Part shown: positions 32,392 to 40,244 of the stretch, piece by piece
Layout of the letters: every line of letters begins with the position of its first letter
Numbering within the stretch: the first letter of the stretch is position 1
Assembly: GCA_027442615.1 (NCBI GenBank)
Contig: DAIBBI010000022.1
Location: 1 to 42,853, forward strand
Direction: 5' to 3'
Length of the DNA: 42,853 nucleotides
Source: JAJZRV01 sp027442615
Lineage (GTDB): Bacteria > Pseudomonadota > Gammaproteobacteria > Burkholderiales > Ferrovaceae
Notes under the pieces: model-generated
What the model was told of the DNA's origin: nothing
The model's database searches: none
Seen by the model: only the letters and a program-made list of their open reading frames with translations
Made by a program: the position numbers and the translations under genes

Positions 32392-32414
32392 ACGATATTA
32401 TTTTGGGATATCGT
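32392..32414. promoter_or_regulatory. Candidate LysR operator (ACGATAT inverted repeat)
   Basis: The perfect dyad ACGATAT (32392-32398) / ATATCGT (32408-32414) lies 13 bases before the LysR start in an AT-rich divergent spacer. A second dyad, ACTAA-TG-TTAGT (32349-32360), lies nearer the transporter. Their position suits LysR binding. Confidence 0.55.
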
Positions 32415-32426
32415 TAAGATATTCTA

Positions 32427-33329
32427 ATGACCAGACGCCTCCCTCCCCTCACCGCGCTTCGCGCCTTTGAAGCCGTTGCCCGCCACCTTTCAATGGCGCG
32501 TGCGGCCGAGGAGTTGCATGTCACGCCGGGGGCGGTGAGCCAACAGATCAAGCAGCTGGAAGAGTTTCTCGGTCAGCCCCTGTTCAAACGCGGCAAGCCG
32601 CTGACCTTGAGCGACAGTGCGGAATCCGCCCTCCCGCTGCTGTCAGACGCCTTTGACCGCCTGGAGCGGGCAGCCACGGAACTGCGCTCGGGGGGGCACG
32701 ATGGTCCGCTGGTCGTTTCGACTCCGCCCGCCTTTGCAGCCCGCTGGCTCGTGCCGCGCCTGGAGGATTTCCAGACGCAGCATCCCGAGATCGAGCTCAG
32801 GCTGTTGGCGACGCGCCGCCTGGTGGACTTTGCCCTGGAAGACGTGGATTGTGCGATTCGATTCGGTGATGGCCGGTACCCTGGCCTGAGTGTCGAGCGA
32901 ATGATGCCTGAAGCCATCATCCCGGTAGCCACGCCGGCACTTGCCGCGGAAATATTGACCGTCGCGGACATCGCAAGAAAGCCACTGCTGAACGACCAGT
33001 CGCACACAGACAACCTGGCCTTTCCGGACTGGGAAACGTGGTTTACGTCACAGGGCGTCACGCTGGAGGCCCCGTTGCGCATCAAGTATTTCGAGGAAAG
33101 CAACCTGACCATTCAGGCGGCACTCTCCGGCCTGGGTGTCGCGCTTGCGTGGCGCACGCTGGTGGAGGACGACCTCAAGGCGGGGCGCCTGATCTGGTTG
33201 CTGGATCGAACCATCACCACACGCCTGGGATACCACCTCGTCATGCCGCCGAACCGGGCTGCCTTACCTAAAGTCAAAGCCTTCAGCGAATGGCTACTGT
33301 CAAAAAGCAACCCTATCGCAGTGAAATAG
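32427..33329 (+). CDS. LysR-family regulator, GcvA-like
   Basis: The 300-residue product is a LysR-type regulator of the GcvA branch. It opens PPLTALRAFEAVARHLSMARAA, with recognition helix TPGAVSQQIKQLEEFLG. The effector domain shows the GcvA-type ADCAIRFGDG-like block (VDCAIRFGDGRYPGL) and the FEESNLTIQAALSGLGVALAW block. It is divergent from the EamA transporter and most likely controls it. It converges with the PsiF-repeat gene, nine bases away. Confidence 0.93.
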   Translation: MTRRLPPLTALRAFEAVARHLSMARAAEELHVTPGAVSQQIKQLEEFLGQPLFKRGKPLTLSDSAESALPLLSDAFDRLERAATELRSGGHDGPLVVSTPPAFAARWLVPRLEDFQTQHPEIELRLLATRRLVDFALEDVDCAIRFGDGRYPGLSVERMMPEAIIPVATPALAAEILTVADIARKPLLNDQSHTDNLAFPDWETWFTSQGVTLEAPLRIKYFEESNLTIQAALSGLGVALAWRTLVEDDLKAGRLIWLLDRTITTRLGYHLVMPPNRAALPKVKAFSEWLLSKSNPIAVK

Positions 33330-33338
33330 CAAGAATGC

Positions 33339-33638
33339 TTATTTACCCGCCTTGGCGTCAGCCTCGCACTTCTTCATGAAAGAGGCTTTGGCAGCTCCAG
33401 CCAGGGGTTTGCCATTCTTGCCGACAGCCTTTTCTTCACAGCCCGATTTAGTGCCTGCAACTTTGGTGTCTGCTTCGCATTTTTTCAAGAAGGAAGCCTT
33501 GGCAGCACCCGCGAGGGGCTTGCCGTTTTTGTCGATTGCTTTCGATTCGCATCCCGCAGGCTGGGCAACAGCAGGAGCCGCCATGACCACATTGCAAGCG
33601 AGCAGGCTGAAGAGCGCGGACAAAATCAGTTTTTTCAT
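33339..33638 (-). CDS. PsiF-repeat exported protein
   Basis: The 99-residue product has a signal peptide (MKKLILSALFSLLACNVVMAA) and two PsiF repeats. Each repeat runs GCE-KA--KNGKPLAGAAKASF-KKCEAD and contains two cysteines, so a disulfide per repeat is plausible. PsiF was first noted as phosphate-starvation inducible in E. coli, and its function is unknown. The ATG at 33638 precedes the signal peptide and follows a GGAGGA site; a longer frame to 33659 adds seven non-signal residues. It lies downstream of the GGDEF-EAL gene on the same strand. Confidence 0.9.
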   Translation of the reverse strand: MKKLILSALFSLLACNVVMAAPAVAQPAGCESKAIDKNGKPLAGAAKASFLKKCEADTKVAGTKSGCEEKAVGKNGKPLAGAAKASFMKKCEADAKAGK

Positions 33639-33715
33639 AAATCCTCCTTGGGTTGTCATGCGTGGCCGATTATATGCGTGAAAACAACGCCTTCACAATC
33701 CAGATGGGGCCTCGA

Positions 33716-36181
33716 TCAGGCCAATCGCAACAGCGACTCAAACTGCTCGATCGGTACCGGCCAGCTGAACAGGTACCCCTGGCACTGCGAACAGCCATTT
33801 TCGAGGAGAAACTGCCTTTGCTCTTCCGTCTCGACCCCCTCGGCAATGACGCCCAGGTTCAGACTTTGCGCCATGGCAATGACAGTACGCACAATCGCCT
33901 TGTCGCTGTCATCGATGGCAATGTCACGGATGAAGGATCGGTCAATCTTGAGTTGATGAAGGGGCAGTCTTTTGAGGTACTGCAGGGAAGAATAACCGCT
34001 GCCGAAGTCATCCAATGCAAACTGAACACCAATTTTTTTCAATGTATTCATGGTGGCAATGGTGTCTTCAGTATCCTTGAGCATGATGCCCTCAGTGAGC
34101 TCCAGCGTTAACAAATTCGGGTTTATGCCGTGGCGCTCGAGGGCGGCCTGTGTCTGGGCCACAAAATCGGGCTGGTGAAACTGACTGGCACTCACGTTCA
34201 CCGATAGCCCCAGGTCCCGGGTCCATGAATTTTTTTCCCAAGCCTTGATCTGCGCGCAGGCCGTCTCAATAACCCACTGACCAATGGGCAATATCAGACC
34301 AGTCTCTTCCGCCAGCGGAATGAACTCCATGGGCGCCACCAAGCCCCGCCCAGGATGCGCCCAGCGTATCAAGGCCTCAGCCCCCAAAGGGTGCCCCCTG
34401 CCGTCTACCTGGATTTGGTAGTACAACTGAAACTGCTGTTTCTCAATGGCATGGCGTAACTCTGCTTCGAGCAATGCGCGGGCATTGATGGATTCCTGCA
34501 TTTGCGGGTCGAAAAATCGCAGGGTATTCCGACCCTCTTTTTTGGCCTGATACATTGCGATGTCGGCTTGTTTCAGCAAGTCTTCCATCGCCATATGGGT
34601 GCTTCTGAAAAGCACGGCACCCAGACTGGCAGTGCTGCGACATTCATGGCCACACAGCGGGTAGGCTCGGTTAAGCTCGTCGATTATTTTCTCACCAGTG
34701 GTTTTTGCTTGTTCCGCCGCTTCAATGACATCTTCGCCAAGATCTTCCAACATCACAACGAACTCATCACCGCCAAGACGGGCCACGGTATCCACTTCAC
34801 GAATGCAGGCCCACAAGCGCTGCGCCACTTGCTGTAGCAGGGCATCCCCGACGTCATGGCCCAGAGTGTCGTTAATGGTCTTGAAGTTGTCCAGGTCAAT
34901 CAATAACAAAGCACCCGTCTTGCCGCTACGCGCAGTGGATGCCAATGCCAGCCTCAGCCGATCCATGAGTAGTTGCCGGTTTGGAAGCCCCGTCAGGGTG
35001 TCATAAAACGCTAGGGTAACGATCTTTTCATCGACCAATTTTCGTTCCGTGACGTTGTGCATCGTCGCAACGACGCGGTAAGGCGTTGCCATTCCTTCCT
35101 TGAAAATGGGTTGAACGTTGATTGAAATCCAGGTCAAAGCACCTGCTGGTGTGTGAACGCCCATGATGACATTGGACTGCGGCAATCCGGTTTTTAGCGT
35201 CATCACGACAGGGTGCTCTTCAGCCGGAAACGGAGACCCGTCTTCGCGAATGGCGCGCCATCCTGGATCGTAGGAGGACTTTCCTTTGAGTTGGTCTGAG
35301 GTCAGTCCGAGGATGCGCTCGGCACTCTTGTTAAACGCAATAATCGAGGAATTCTCGTCCTGCAGTACGACACCTTCGTCTAGCGCCATGATCAGCGTGC
35401 GATAGAGTTTCTCGCTCTCGGCAAGCAATCGTTCCGACTGCTTGCGTTCAGTGATGTCAACATAGCTTGCACGAATTAATTTTCGGGTTTCGGATGGCAG
35501 TCGTACCAGCCTGACTTCACAAAGAATCTCCTTCCCGCTTTTGGTACGTACCAGACGCTCGAACTTCATTTGCTCGCCAGCAATGATGCGTTCGCCCCGC
35601 ACCTGGATGCTTTCTATCAGTGGGGCATCGTCAGGTTGATTTTGGGCATAGAAATATGCGGGGCCATGTCGGAGAATTTCTTCTCGGCTGCAACCGAATA
35701 ACCGCTCCGCACTGGTGGTCGCGTCCACGAAAAGACCCGACTCGAGATCATGGACGACTATCGCTTCCGGGGCATCTTCTGCCAGGGTACGGAAGCGCGC
35801 CTCGCTCTCTCGCATGGCAGCATCCATGAGCTTGCGTTCGCGAATGTCACGGACAATGCCCAGGAATGCCATTTGCCCGTCCCACTCCAAGGCCTTGAGG
35901 GCAATTTCCATGGGGAGAACGGAGCCACTCTTATGCACCATGGCCGATTCGTAGATGAGACATTTCTCACGTTGGGCCTTGGCGAATCGGTTTTCCAGCG
36001 TGGCGGCGTATTCAGGCGGCACAAAAACGCTTACATGCCTTCCCAACATTTCGGCTTTCGTATAACCCAGCAGTTCATAGCCGGTTTGGTTGGCCTCCAT
36101 AATGATGCCCGTCGAGTCAACAACAAACATGGAGTCGGCAGCCAGATCGAATAACACGCGAAAATTATGTTCAACAGCCAT
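33716..36181 (-). CDS. PAS-PAS-PAS-GGDEF-EAL cyclic-di-GMP enzyme
   Basis: The 821-residue product has three PAS domains in the first 380 residues. A GGDEF domain with intact ARLGGDEFVVMLED and an EAL domain with intact GAEALIRWAHP follow, the latter with DDFGSGYSSLQYLKRLP and the late VIAEGVETEEQ. Both catalytic signatures are complete, so it may make and degrade cyclic di-GMP. No membrane helix or signal peptide is seen. I choose the ATG at 36181, with GAGAAGG upstream. The first ATG (36205) would coincide with the start of transcription predicted from the -10 box at 36211-36216. Confidence 0.92.
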   Translation of the reverse strand: MAVEHNFRVLFDLAADSMFVVDSTGIIMEANQTGYELLGYTKAEMLGRHVSVFVPPEYAATLENRFAKAQREKCLIYESAMVHKSGSVLPMEIALKALEWDGQMAFLGIVRDIRERKLMDAAMRESEARFRTLAEDAPEAIVVHDLESGLFVDATTSAERLFGCSREEILRHGPAYFYAQNQPDDAPLIESIQVRGERIIAGEQMKFERLVRTKSGKEILCEVRLVRLPSETRKLIRASYVDITERKQSERLLAESEKLYRTLIMALDEGVVLQDENSSIIAFNKSAERILGLTSDQLKGKSSYDPGWRAIREDGSPFPAEEHPVVMTLKTGLPQSNVIMGVHTPAGALTWISINVQPIFKEGMATPYRVVATMHNVTERKLVDEKIVTLAFYDTLTGLPNRQLLMDRLRLALASTARSGKTGALLLIDLDNFKTINDTLGHDVGDALLQQVAQRLWACIREVDTVARLGGDEFVVMLEDLGEDVIEAAEQAKTTGEKIIDELNRAYPLCGHECRSTASLGAVLFRSTHMAMEDLLKQADIAMYQAKKEGRNTLRFFDPQMQESINARALLEAELRHAIEKQQFQLYYQIQVDGRGHPLGAEALIRWAHPGRGLVAPMEFIPLAEETGLILPIGQWVIETACAQIKAWEKNSWTRDLGLSVNVSASQFHQPDFVAQTQAALERHGINPNLLTLELTEGIMLKDTEDTIATMNTLKKIGVQFALDDFGSGYSSLQYLKRLPLHQLKIDRSFIRDIAIDDSDKAIVRTVIAMAQSLNLGVIAEGVETEEQRQFLLENGCSQCQGYLFSWPVPIEQFESLLRLA

Positions 36182-36210
36182 CAACCTTCTCACCATGAGC
36201 ATCAAATCCG

Positions 36211-36216
36211 ATTATA
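36211..36216 (-). promoter_or_regulatory. Perfect -10 box upstream of the GGDEF-EAL gene
   Basis: TATAAT reads on the minus strand, 29 bases before the chosen start. No good -35 box lies 16-18 bases upstream, so activation by another factor or an extended -10 may be needed. Confidence 0.45.
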
Positions 36217-36270
36217 GACACATTTTGTAACAATTGGGTTCAATGACGGCCATGACCCGAACGGCAATAA

Positions 36271-36302
36271 AAAAGCCCCTGTCATTTCTGACAGGGGCTT
36301 TT
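36271..36302. terminator. Bidirectional intrinsic terminator
   Basis: The perfect 14-pair stem AAAAGCCCCTGTCA / TGACAGGGGCTTTT with loop TTTC is flanked by A and T tracts on both sides. It lies 28 bases after the stop of the 28-residue gene and before the GGDEF-EAL gene, so it separates the two. Confidence 0.93.
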
Positions 36303-36329
36303 GATGAATGCGCTATACGATGATACAGG

Positions 36330-36416
36330 TCAGCCTTTGCTTTTATTATTCTCCAGAAGCACCATGAGAATGGCAAAGCCCCAAATAACGCACATCTGTA
36401 CCCAAACTATTTCCAT
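36330..36416 (-). CDS. Probable 28-residue single-helix membrane protein
   Basis: This small gene encodes MEIVWVQMCVIWGFAILMVL followed by LENNKSKG. That is a hydrophobic helix of about 20 residues with a charged, lysine-containing tail, as in known small membrane proteins. A GGAGGG site lies four bases before the ATG. A TTGAAA-16-TATGAA promoter candidate lies at 36473-36500 and a strong terminator follows 28 bases after the stop, so it has its own complete transcription unit. I do not recognise a family. Confidence 0.6.
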   Translation of the reverse strand: MEIVWVQMCVIWGFAILMVLLENNKSKG

Positions 36417-36472
36417 TCGACCCTCCAGAGATTGAAAGTATAGGCGTCGGTTACTATTTTAACCGCACAGCA

Positions 36473-36500
36473 TTCATACCATAATTTTTTCGAATTTCAA
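36473..36500 (-). promoter_or_regulatory. Candidate promoter of the 28-residue gene
   Basis: On the minus strand TTGAAA (36500-36495) and TATGAA (36478-36473) are 16 bases apart, upstream of the small gene in an AT-rich spacer. The rest of 36506-36582 shows no feature I can support. Confidence 0.4.
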
Positions 36501-36582
36501 ACAGTTATAGGCACTTTTTTAATGCATCCATTTCTCATTTGGTTACTTGATATTACATGGCACAAAGCCAGTTGCCATAAGG

Positions 36583-37905
36583 CTAGTTGCCAATGACTGC
36601 CGCAGAAACCGCCTGTTTGACAAGCTTGCGATAGTACGGACGAATCGGCCCGGGCACTTGGCTCATAAAGACCACTACCAGCTGCTCTTTTGGGTCAACC
36701 CAGAAGAAGGTTCCCGCGGCTCCTGCCCACATGTACTCTCCTGCAGAACCATCCACCCCAGCCAGTCCCTGCCCCTGGCGCACCATGAAGCCCAGGCCAA
36801 AAGTATAGCCATCCACCCCCATCAACAGCTGGCCGGGAGACATTGGCACGGTGGTGCGGTTGCCCAGCATGTCCGAGGTCATCAAATTAACCGTCATGGG
36901 TGAGAGCAGATGTTGCCCCTCGAACTCGCCGCCTTGAATCATCATGTGCGCAAAATTCATGTAATCCGATGCGGTGGCTACACCCCCCGCGCCACCCGAG
37001 TCATTGTTCGGAAGCGTGCGAACATCCAGCAATCTGATGGGGGTTTTGGTGAAAGGATCCACCGCAAGTGCCTCGGCAAGACGAAACTGCTTTTCAATGG
37101 GCACATAAAACCCTGCGTCTTTCATCTTCAAAGGTTGAAACAAACGCGCTTGCAGGAAATCGGAAAGACGCTGACCCGAAACGATTTCCACGACACGCCC
37201 CAGCAAATCCACAGACATGCTGTATTCCCAGTTGGTGCCCGGCTGGGTGGAGAGTGGCGCACTGGCAATGGCCGCAATCATATCCTTGGGCGTGACGCGA
37301 CGCTGGTCATAATCCGTGCCGCCCGGTACATACAGGCCGGCATCAATATAATGTTGCCTGATGACCGGGTTGGCAGTTATTTCCGGATAAACGATGCCCG
37401 AGGTATGGCGCAAGAGATCCTGCACGGTAATGGGCTTTGCGGCAGGCACCAGGCTGTAGGTGGCATTTCCAAGGGCGTCTTTGCCAACCACGCTCACCTG
37501 CATCCTGGAAAATTCAGGCATGAATTTTGATATGGGGTCCGTTAATTGCATTTTGCCGTCTTCAACCAGCATCATCGCAGCCACGGACACCAGTGGTTTG
37601 GTCATGGAGTAGATTCGAAAAATCGTATCCAGGCGCATGGGTACATTCGCTGCCTTGTCCTGATAACCCACTGCCTCGGAATACACCAGCTTTCCCTTAC
37701 GCTCAATCATCACCACAGCGCCAGGAATACTGCCCTTGTCCACCTCGGTCTGAAGCAGGGTTTTGATGTTGCCTAGCCTTGGCGAAGACAGTCCAACCGC
37801 CTCGGGCCTGACGATCGGCAAATCTCCTGCCAGTGCAATATTTGTCAAGGTCACGAAACTTGATACGATCGCGACAAGAACATGCTTCTTGAACTGGATT
37901 GTCAT
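36583..37905 (-). CDS. Exported serine hydrolase, beta-lactamase/class C-like
   Basis: The 440-residue product has a signal peptide (KKHVLVAIVSSFVTLTNIALA) and a serine beta-lactamase-like fold. The nucleophile is in the SxxK motif YSMTKP (about residue 96) and the tyrosine motif is YSMSVDLLG. LLRHTSGIVYP, SGGAGGVATASDYMNFAHMM and the C-terminal WAGAAGTFFWVDP are typical. Relatives are esterases, D-aminopeptidases or carboxypeptidases, and antibiotic resistance cannot be concluded. The ATG at 37905 precedes the signal peptide and has a GGAG upstream. An open frame to 38184 runs into the divergent gene and is not used. Confidence 0.9.
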   Translation of the reverse strand: MTIQFKKHVLVAIVSSFVTLTNIALAGDLPIVRPEAVGLSSPRLGNIKTLLQTEVDKGSIPGAVVMIERKGKLVYSEAVGYQDKAANVPMRLDTIFRIYSMTKPLVSVAAMMLVEDGKMQLTDPISKFMPEFSRMQVSVVGKDALGNATYSLVPAAKPITVQDLLRHTSGIVYPEITANPVIRQHYIDAGLYVPGGTDYDQRRVTPKDMIAAIASAPLSTQPGTNWEYSMSVDLLGRVVEIVSGQRLSDFLQARLFQPLKMKDAGFYVPIEKQFRLAEALAVDPFTKTPIRLLDVRTLPNNDSGGAGGVATASDYMNFAHMMIQGGEFEGQHLLSPMTVNLMTSDMLGNRTTVPMSPGQLLMGVDGYTFGLGFMVRQGQGLAGVDGSAGEYMWAGAAGTFFWVDPKEQLVVVFMSQVPGPIRPYYRKLVKQAVSAAVIGN

Positions 37906-38052
37906 GCTCGCTCCCAAATCATCAGTGAGTGCCAATTCTATAGCCAATTTGTGGCAACATGGCCGAGCCGATGAAACGAAACTTTCATTGATCTGCCTCA
38001 TGCGGGTTGATAGACTTGCCCAGTGGAAACACTCCGTCACAGGTGAACACAC

Positions 38053-38613
38053 ATGAACAATCAGTCCATCGATGTATCTTCGACTCAACAACACTACGAC
38101 TCCGTTGCCCGTTTTTTTCATTGGGCGGTTTTGGCACTTCTGGTTGTTGAATTCTCCATTGCCTGGACCATGCCAGAGGTTCACAAGGATACACGGCCCG
38201 ATGGTCTGATTTCATGGCACCTGTTTTTGGGCACACTCATCCTCGTCGTGGCGTTATTGCGTTTGTTCTGGCGCCTCTCCCATCGTGCCCCCCCTGATCT
38301 TTTCATGCCGCGCTGGCAGGCGATTGCCGCAAACAGCACGCACAAATTGCTTTATGTCGTCCTGATTGTCCTGCCATTGATGGGATGGGCCAACGCTTCC
38401 TCACGAGGTTGGGACGTCAAGTTGCTCGGCACCATTCCCCTCCCAGCCCTGGCACCCCGCGGTTCGGACTGGGGACATGAAATGGGCGACGTGCATCAGG
38501 CGGTAGCCATCGGCTTGCTGGTCATCGTTGGATTTCATGTGGCAGCAGCCCTCTACCATCAATGGGTGATGCGTGACAACATCCTTCAGCGCATGCTCCC
38601 CCCCAAACAATGA
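38053..38613 (+). CDS. Cytochrome b561 family protein
   Basis: The 186-residue product is a four-helix di-heme cytochrome b561. Candidate heme histidines are in VARFFHWAVLALL, ISWHLFLGTLILVV, STHKLLYVVLIVLPLMGW and GDVHQAVAIGLLVIVGFHVAAALYH. Members oxidise quinol or reduce external acceptors such as superoxide. It begins 147 bases from the divergent serine hydrolase and may be cotranscribed with the VIT-family gene 21 bases downstream. Confidence 0.94.
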   Translation: MNNQSIDVSSTQQHYDSVARFFHWAVLALLVVEFSIAWTMPEVHKDTRPDGLISWHLFLGTLILVVALLRLFWRLSHRAPPDLFMPRWQAIAANSTHKLLYVVLIVLPLMGWANASSRGWDVKLLGTIPLPALAPRGSDWGHEMGDVHQAVAIGLLVIVGFHVAAALYHQWVMRDNILQRMLPPKQ

Positions 38614-38634
38614 TGCACGTCTGCGCAAAAATCG

Positions 38635-39330
38635 ATGCCGCAAACACCGCATGTAGAAAAGCACTTTCGTGCCTCTGACGCGATTCGTGACATCGTCATT
38701 GGCATGTCGGATGGGCTGACGGTTCCTTTTGCATTGGCTGCCGGCTTGTCTGGTGCCGTAACCTCCAGTCACCTCATTACCACGGCAGGCCTTGCCGAGA
38801 TCGCCGCAGGTGCGATCGCCATGGGATTGGGAGGGTTCCTTGCGGCACGCGGAGATGCCGAACATTACGACCACGAATTGCAGCGTGAACGTCACGAAGT
38901 GCAAACCATCCCGGAGCAAGAAGCTGCCGAGATCGTCGAGGTCTTTGAAGCCTACGGGGTATCGGCAGCACAGTGCGCCCCGGTCGTTGCTGCATTGCGC
39001 ACTGATCACGATGCCTGGGTGCGCTTCATGATGCGTTTTGAACTCGGGCTGGAAAAACCTGAAGCCGGACGCGCATCACGAAGCGCCACAACCATCGCCG
39101 GCGCCTATGTCGCCGGAGGGCTCATTCCCATCTCGCCCTACTTTCTTGCCCCCAGCGTGGAACAGGCACTTCCCTACTCCGTTGCAGTAACCCTGTTCGC
39201 CCTGGCGCTGTTCGGGTTCTTCAAGGGAGGATTCACCGGCACGCCTCGTCTTGCCAGCGCGCTGCAAACGCTGACAATCGGCAGCGTGGCGGCGACAGCT
39301 GCTTTTCTCCTGGCCAGGCTGATCTCATAA
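38635..39330 (+). CDS. VIT1/CCC1-family metal transporter
   Basis: The 231-residue product belongs to the VIT/CCC1 family, which moves Fe2+ or Mn2+ across membranes. It opens with SDAIRDIVIGMSDGLTVPFALAAGL, followed by a helix and a charged cytoplasmic stretch (DAEHYDHELQRERHEVQTIP) that forms the metal-binding region in VIT1. Three hydrophobic segments close the protein. The start at 38635 has only a weak site. Together with the b561 gene it could help metal or redox homeostasis, which is inference. Confidence 0.92.
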   Translation: MPQTPHVEKHFRASDAIRDIVIGMSDGLTVPFALAAGLSGAVTSSHLITTAGLAEIAAGAIAMGLGGFLAARGDAEHYDHELQRERHEVQTIPEQEAAEIVEVFEAYGVSAAQCAPVVAALRTDHDAWVRFMMRFELGLEKPEAGRASRSATTIAGAYVAGGLIPISPYFLAPSVEQALPYSVAVTLFALALFGFFKGGFTGTPRLASALQTLTIGSVAATAAFLLARLIS

Positions 39331-39348
39331 AAGTCACTCAAAAATCAT

Positions 39349-40086
39349 TCAATGCCCGTGGATCTTTTGGGCACGAGGAGGAAAAATCAGGATGCAGGAA
39401 ACCATGATGGCCATGAGCGCCACCGATGCTGAATAACGACTCAATGCCAGGCCGCCTTCATTCACCGGCTTGTCGAGAAAATCGCCGACCATGGCGCCCA
39501 GTGGTCGTGTCAGGATGAACGCCGACCAGAACAGCAGGGTTCTGGATGCATTCGTCCAGAAATAGGCCACGACCACCATTCCCAGCAGGCTGCTAAAAAC
39601 GATGGCCCCGCCACCGTACCCAAGACCCGCAGTGTCGGCTGTCCAATCACCCAGTGCAGTGCCCAGGGTTTGAGAAAACATGATCGTGACCCAGTAAAAC
39701 GCCTCCGCCTTCGGCGAACTCACGGTATTTACTGAAACAGAACCGAGCGTCCGATACCAGGTGACCAGGGAAGCTGCCAGAAGCGCAAACAGCAGGGCAG
39801 CACCACCAACATAGCCAAACCCAAGGGACCGGTCCGCAAAATCGGCAAGTGTTGTTCCCACCGTTGTGGTCGCAACTATGGTTGCCCAGTACAAAAACGG
39901 ATGGAATCGCCGGGCCCTGATTTGAACTCCCACAGCGATGAGAAATACCGCCGCAAAAATGACTGTCCCAACAAGGTAGCCCAGATTCATCGACATGGAC
40001 ACTGCGTCTCCACCCGTTTCTCCCAGTGTGGTTGCAGCAATTTTGATGACCCAGAAGATAAAGGTTACTTCAGGTACCTTGCTCAT
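39349..40086 (-). CDS. COG4705-like membrane protein with four internal repeats
   Basis: The 245-residue product is a polytopic membrane protein resembling COG4705 proteins of unknown function. It is built of four tandem units of about 60 residues, each with two helices and a motif ending in Gly/Ala-x-Asp: TTLGETGGD, TTVGTTLAD, QTLGTALGD and RPLGAMVGD. Such repeats suggest a pore or carrier with four equivalent acidic sites. The start at 40086 gives MSKVPEVTFIFWVIKI; a longer frame to 40161 adds a basic, non-hydrophobic tail. It converges with the VIT gene. Confidence 0.82.
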   Translation of the reverse strand: MSKVPEVTFIFWVIKIAATTLGETGGDAVSMSMNLGYLVGTVIFAAVFLIAVGVQIRARRFHPFLYWATIVATTTVGTTLADFADRSLGFGYVGGAALLFALLAASLVTWYRTLGSVSVNTVSSPKAEAFYWVTIMFSQTLGTALGDWTADTAGLGYGGGAIVFSSLLGMVVVAYFWTNASRTLLFWSAFILTRPLGAMVGDFLDKPVNEGGLALSRYSASVALMAIMVSCILIFPPRAQKIHGH

Positions 40087-40244
40087 GGCAGTTATTTTGA
40101 ATTTCCAGGATAAATGACGCGGCAGCTCGCAGCGCCATGCAAGTTTTCCAAGCCCCATCATTTTCGGTCATTATGGACACATTTTTATGACAGCGCGTAA
40201 CATCCATGGAGAATATCCCATAAGAATCGCGGAGGCCGTTCAGG

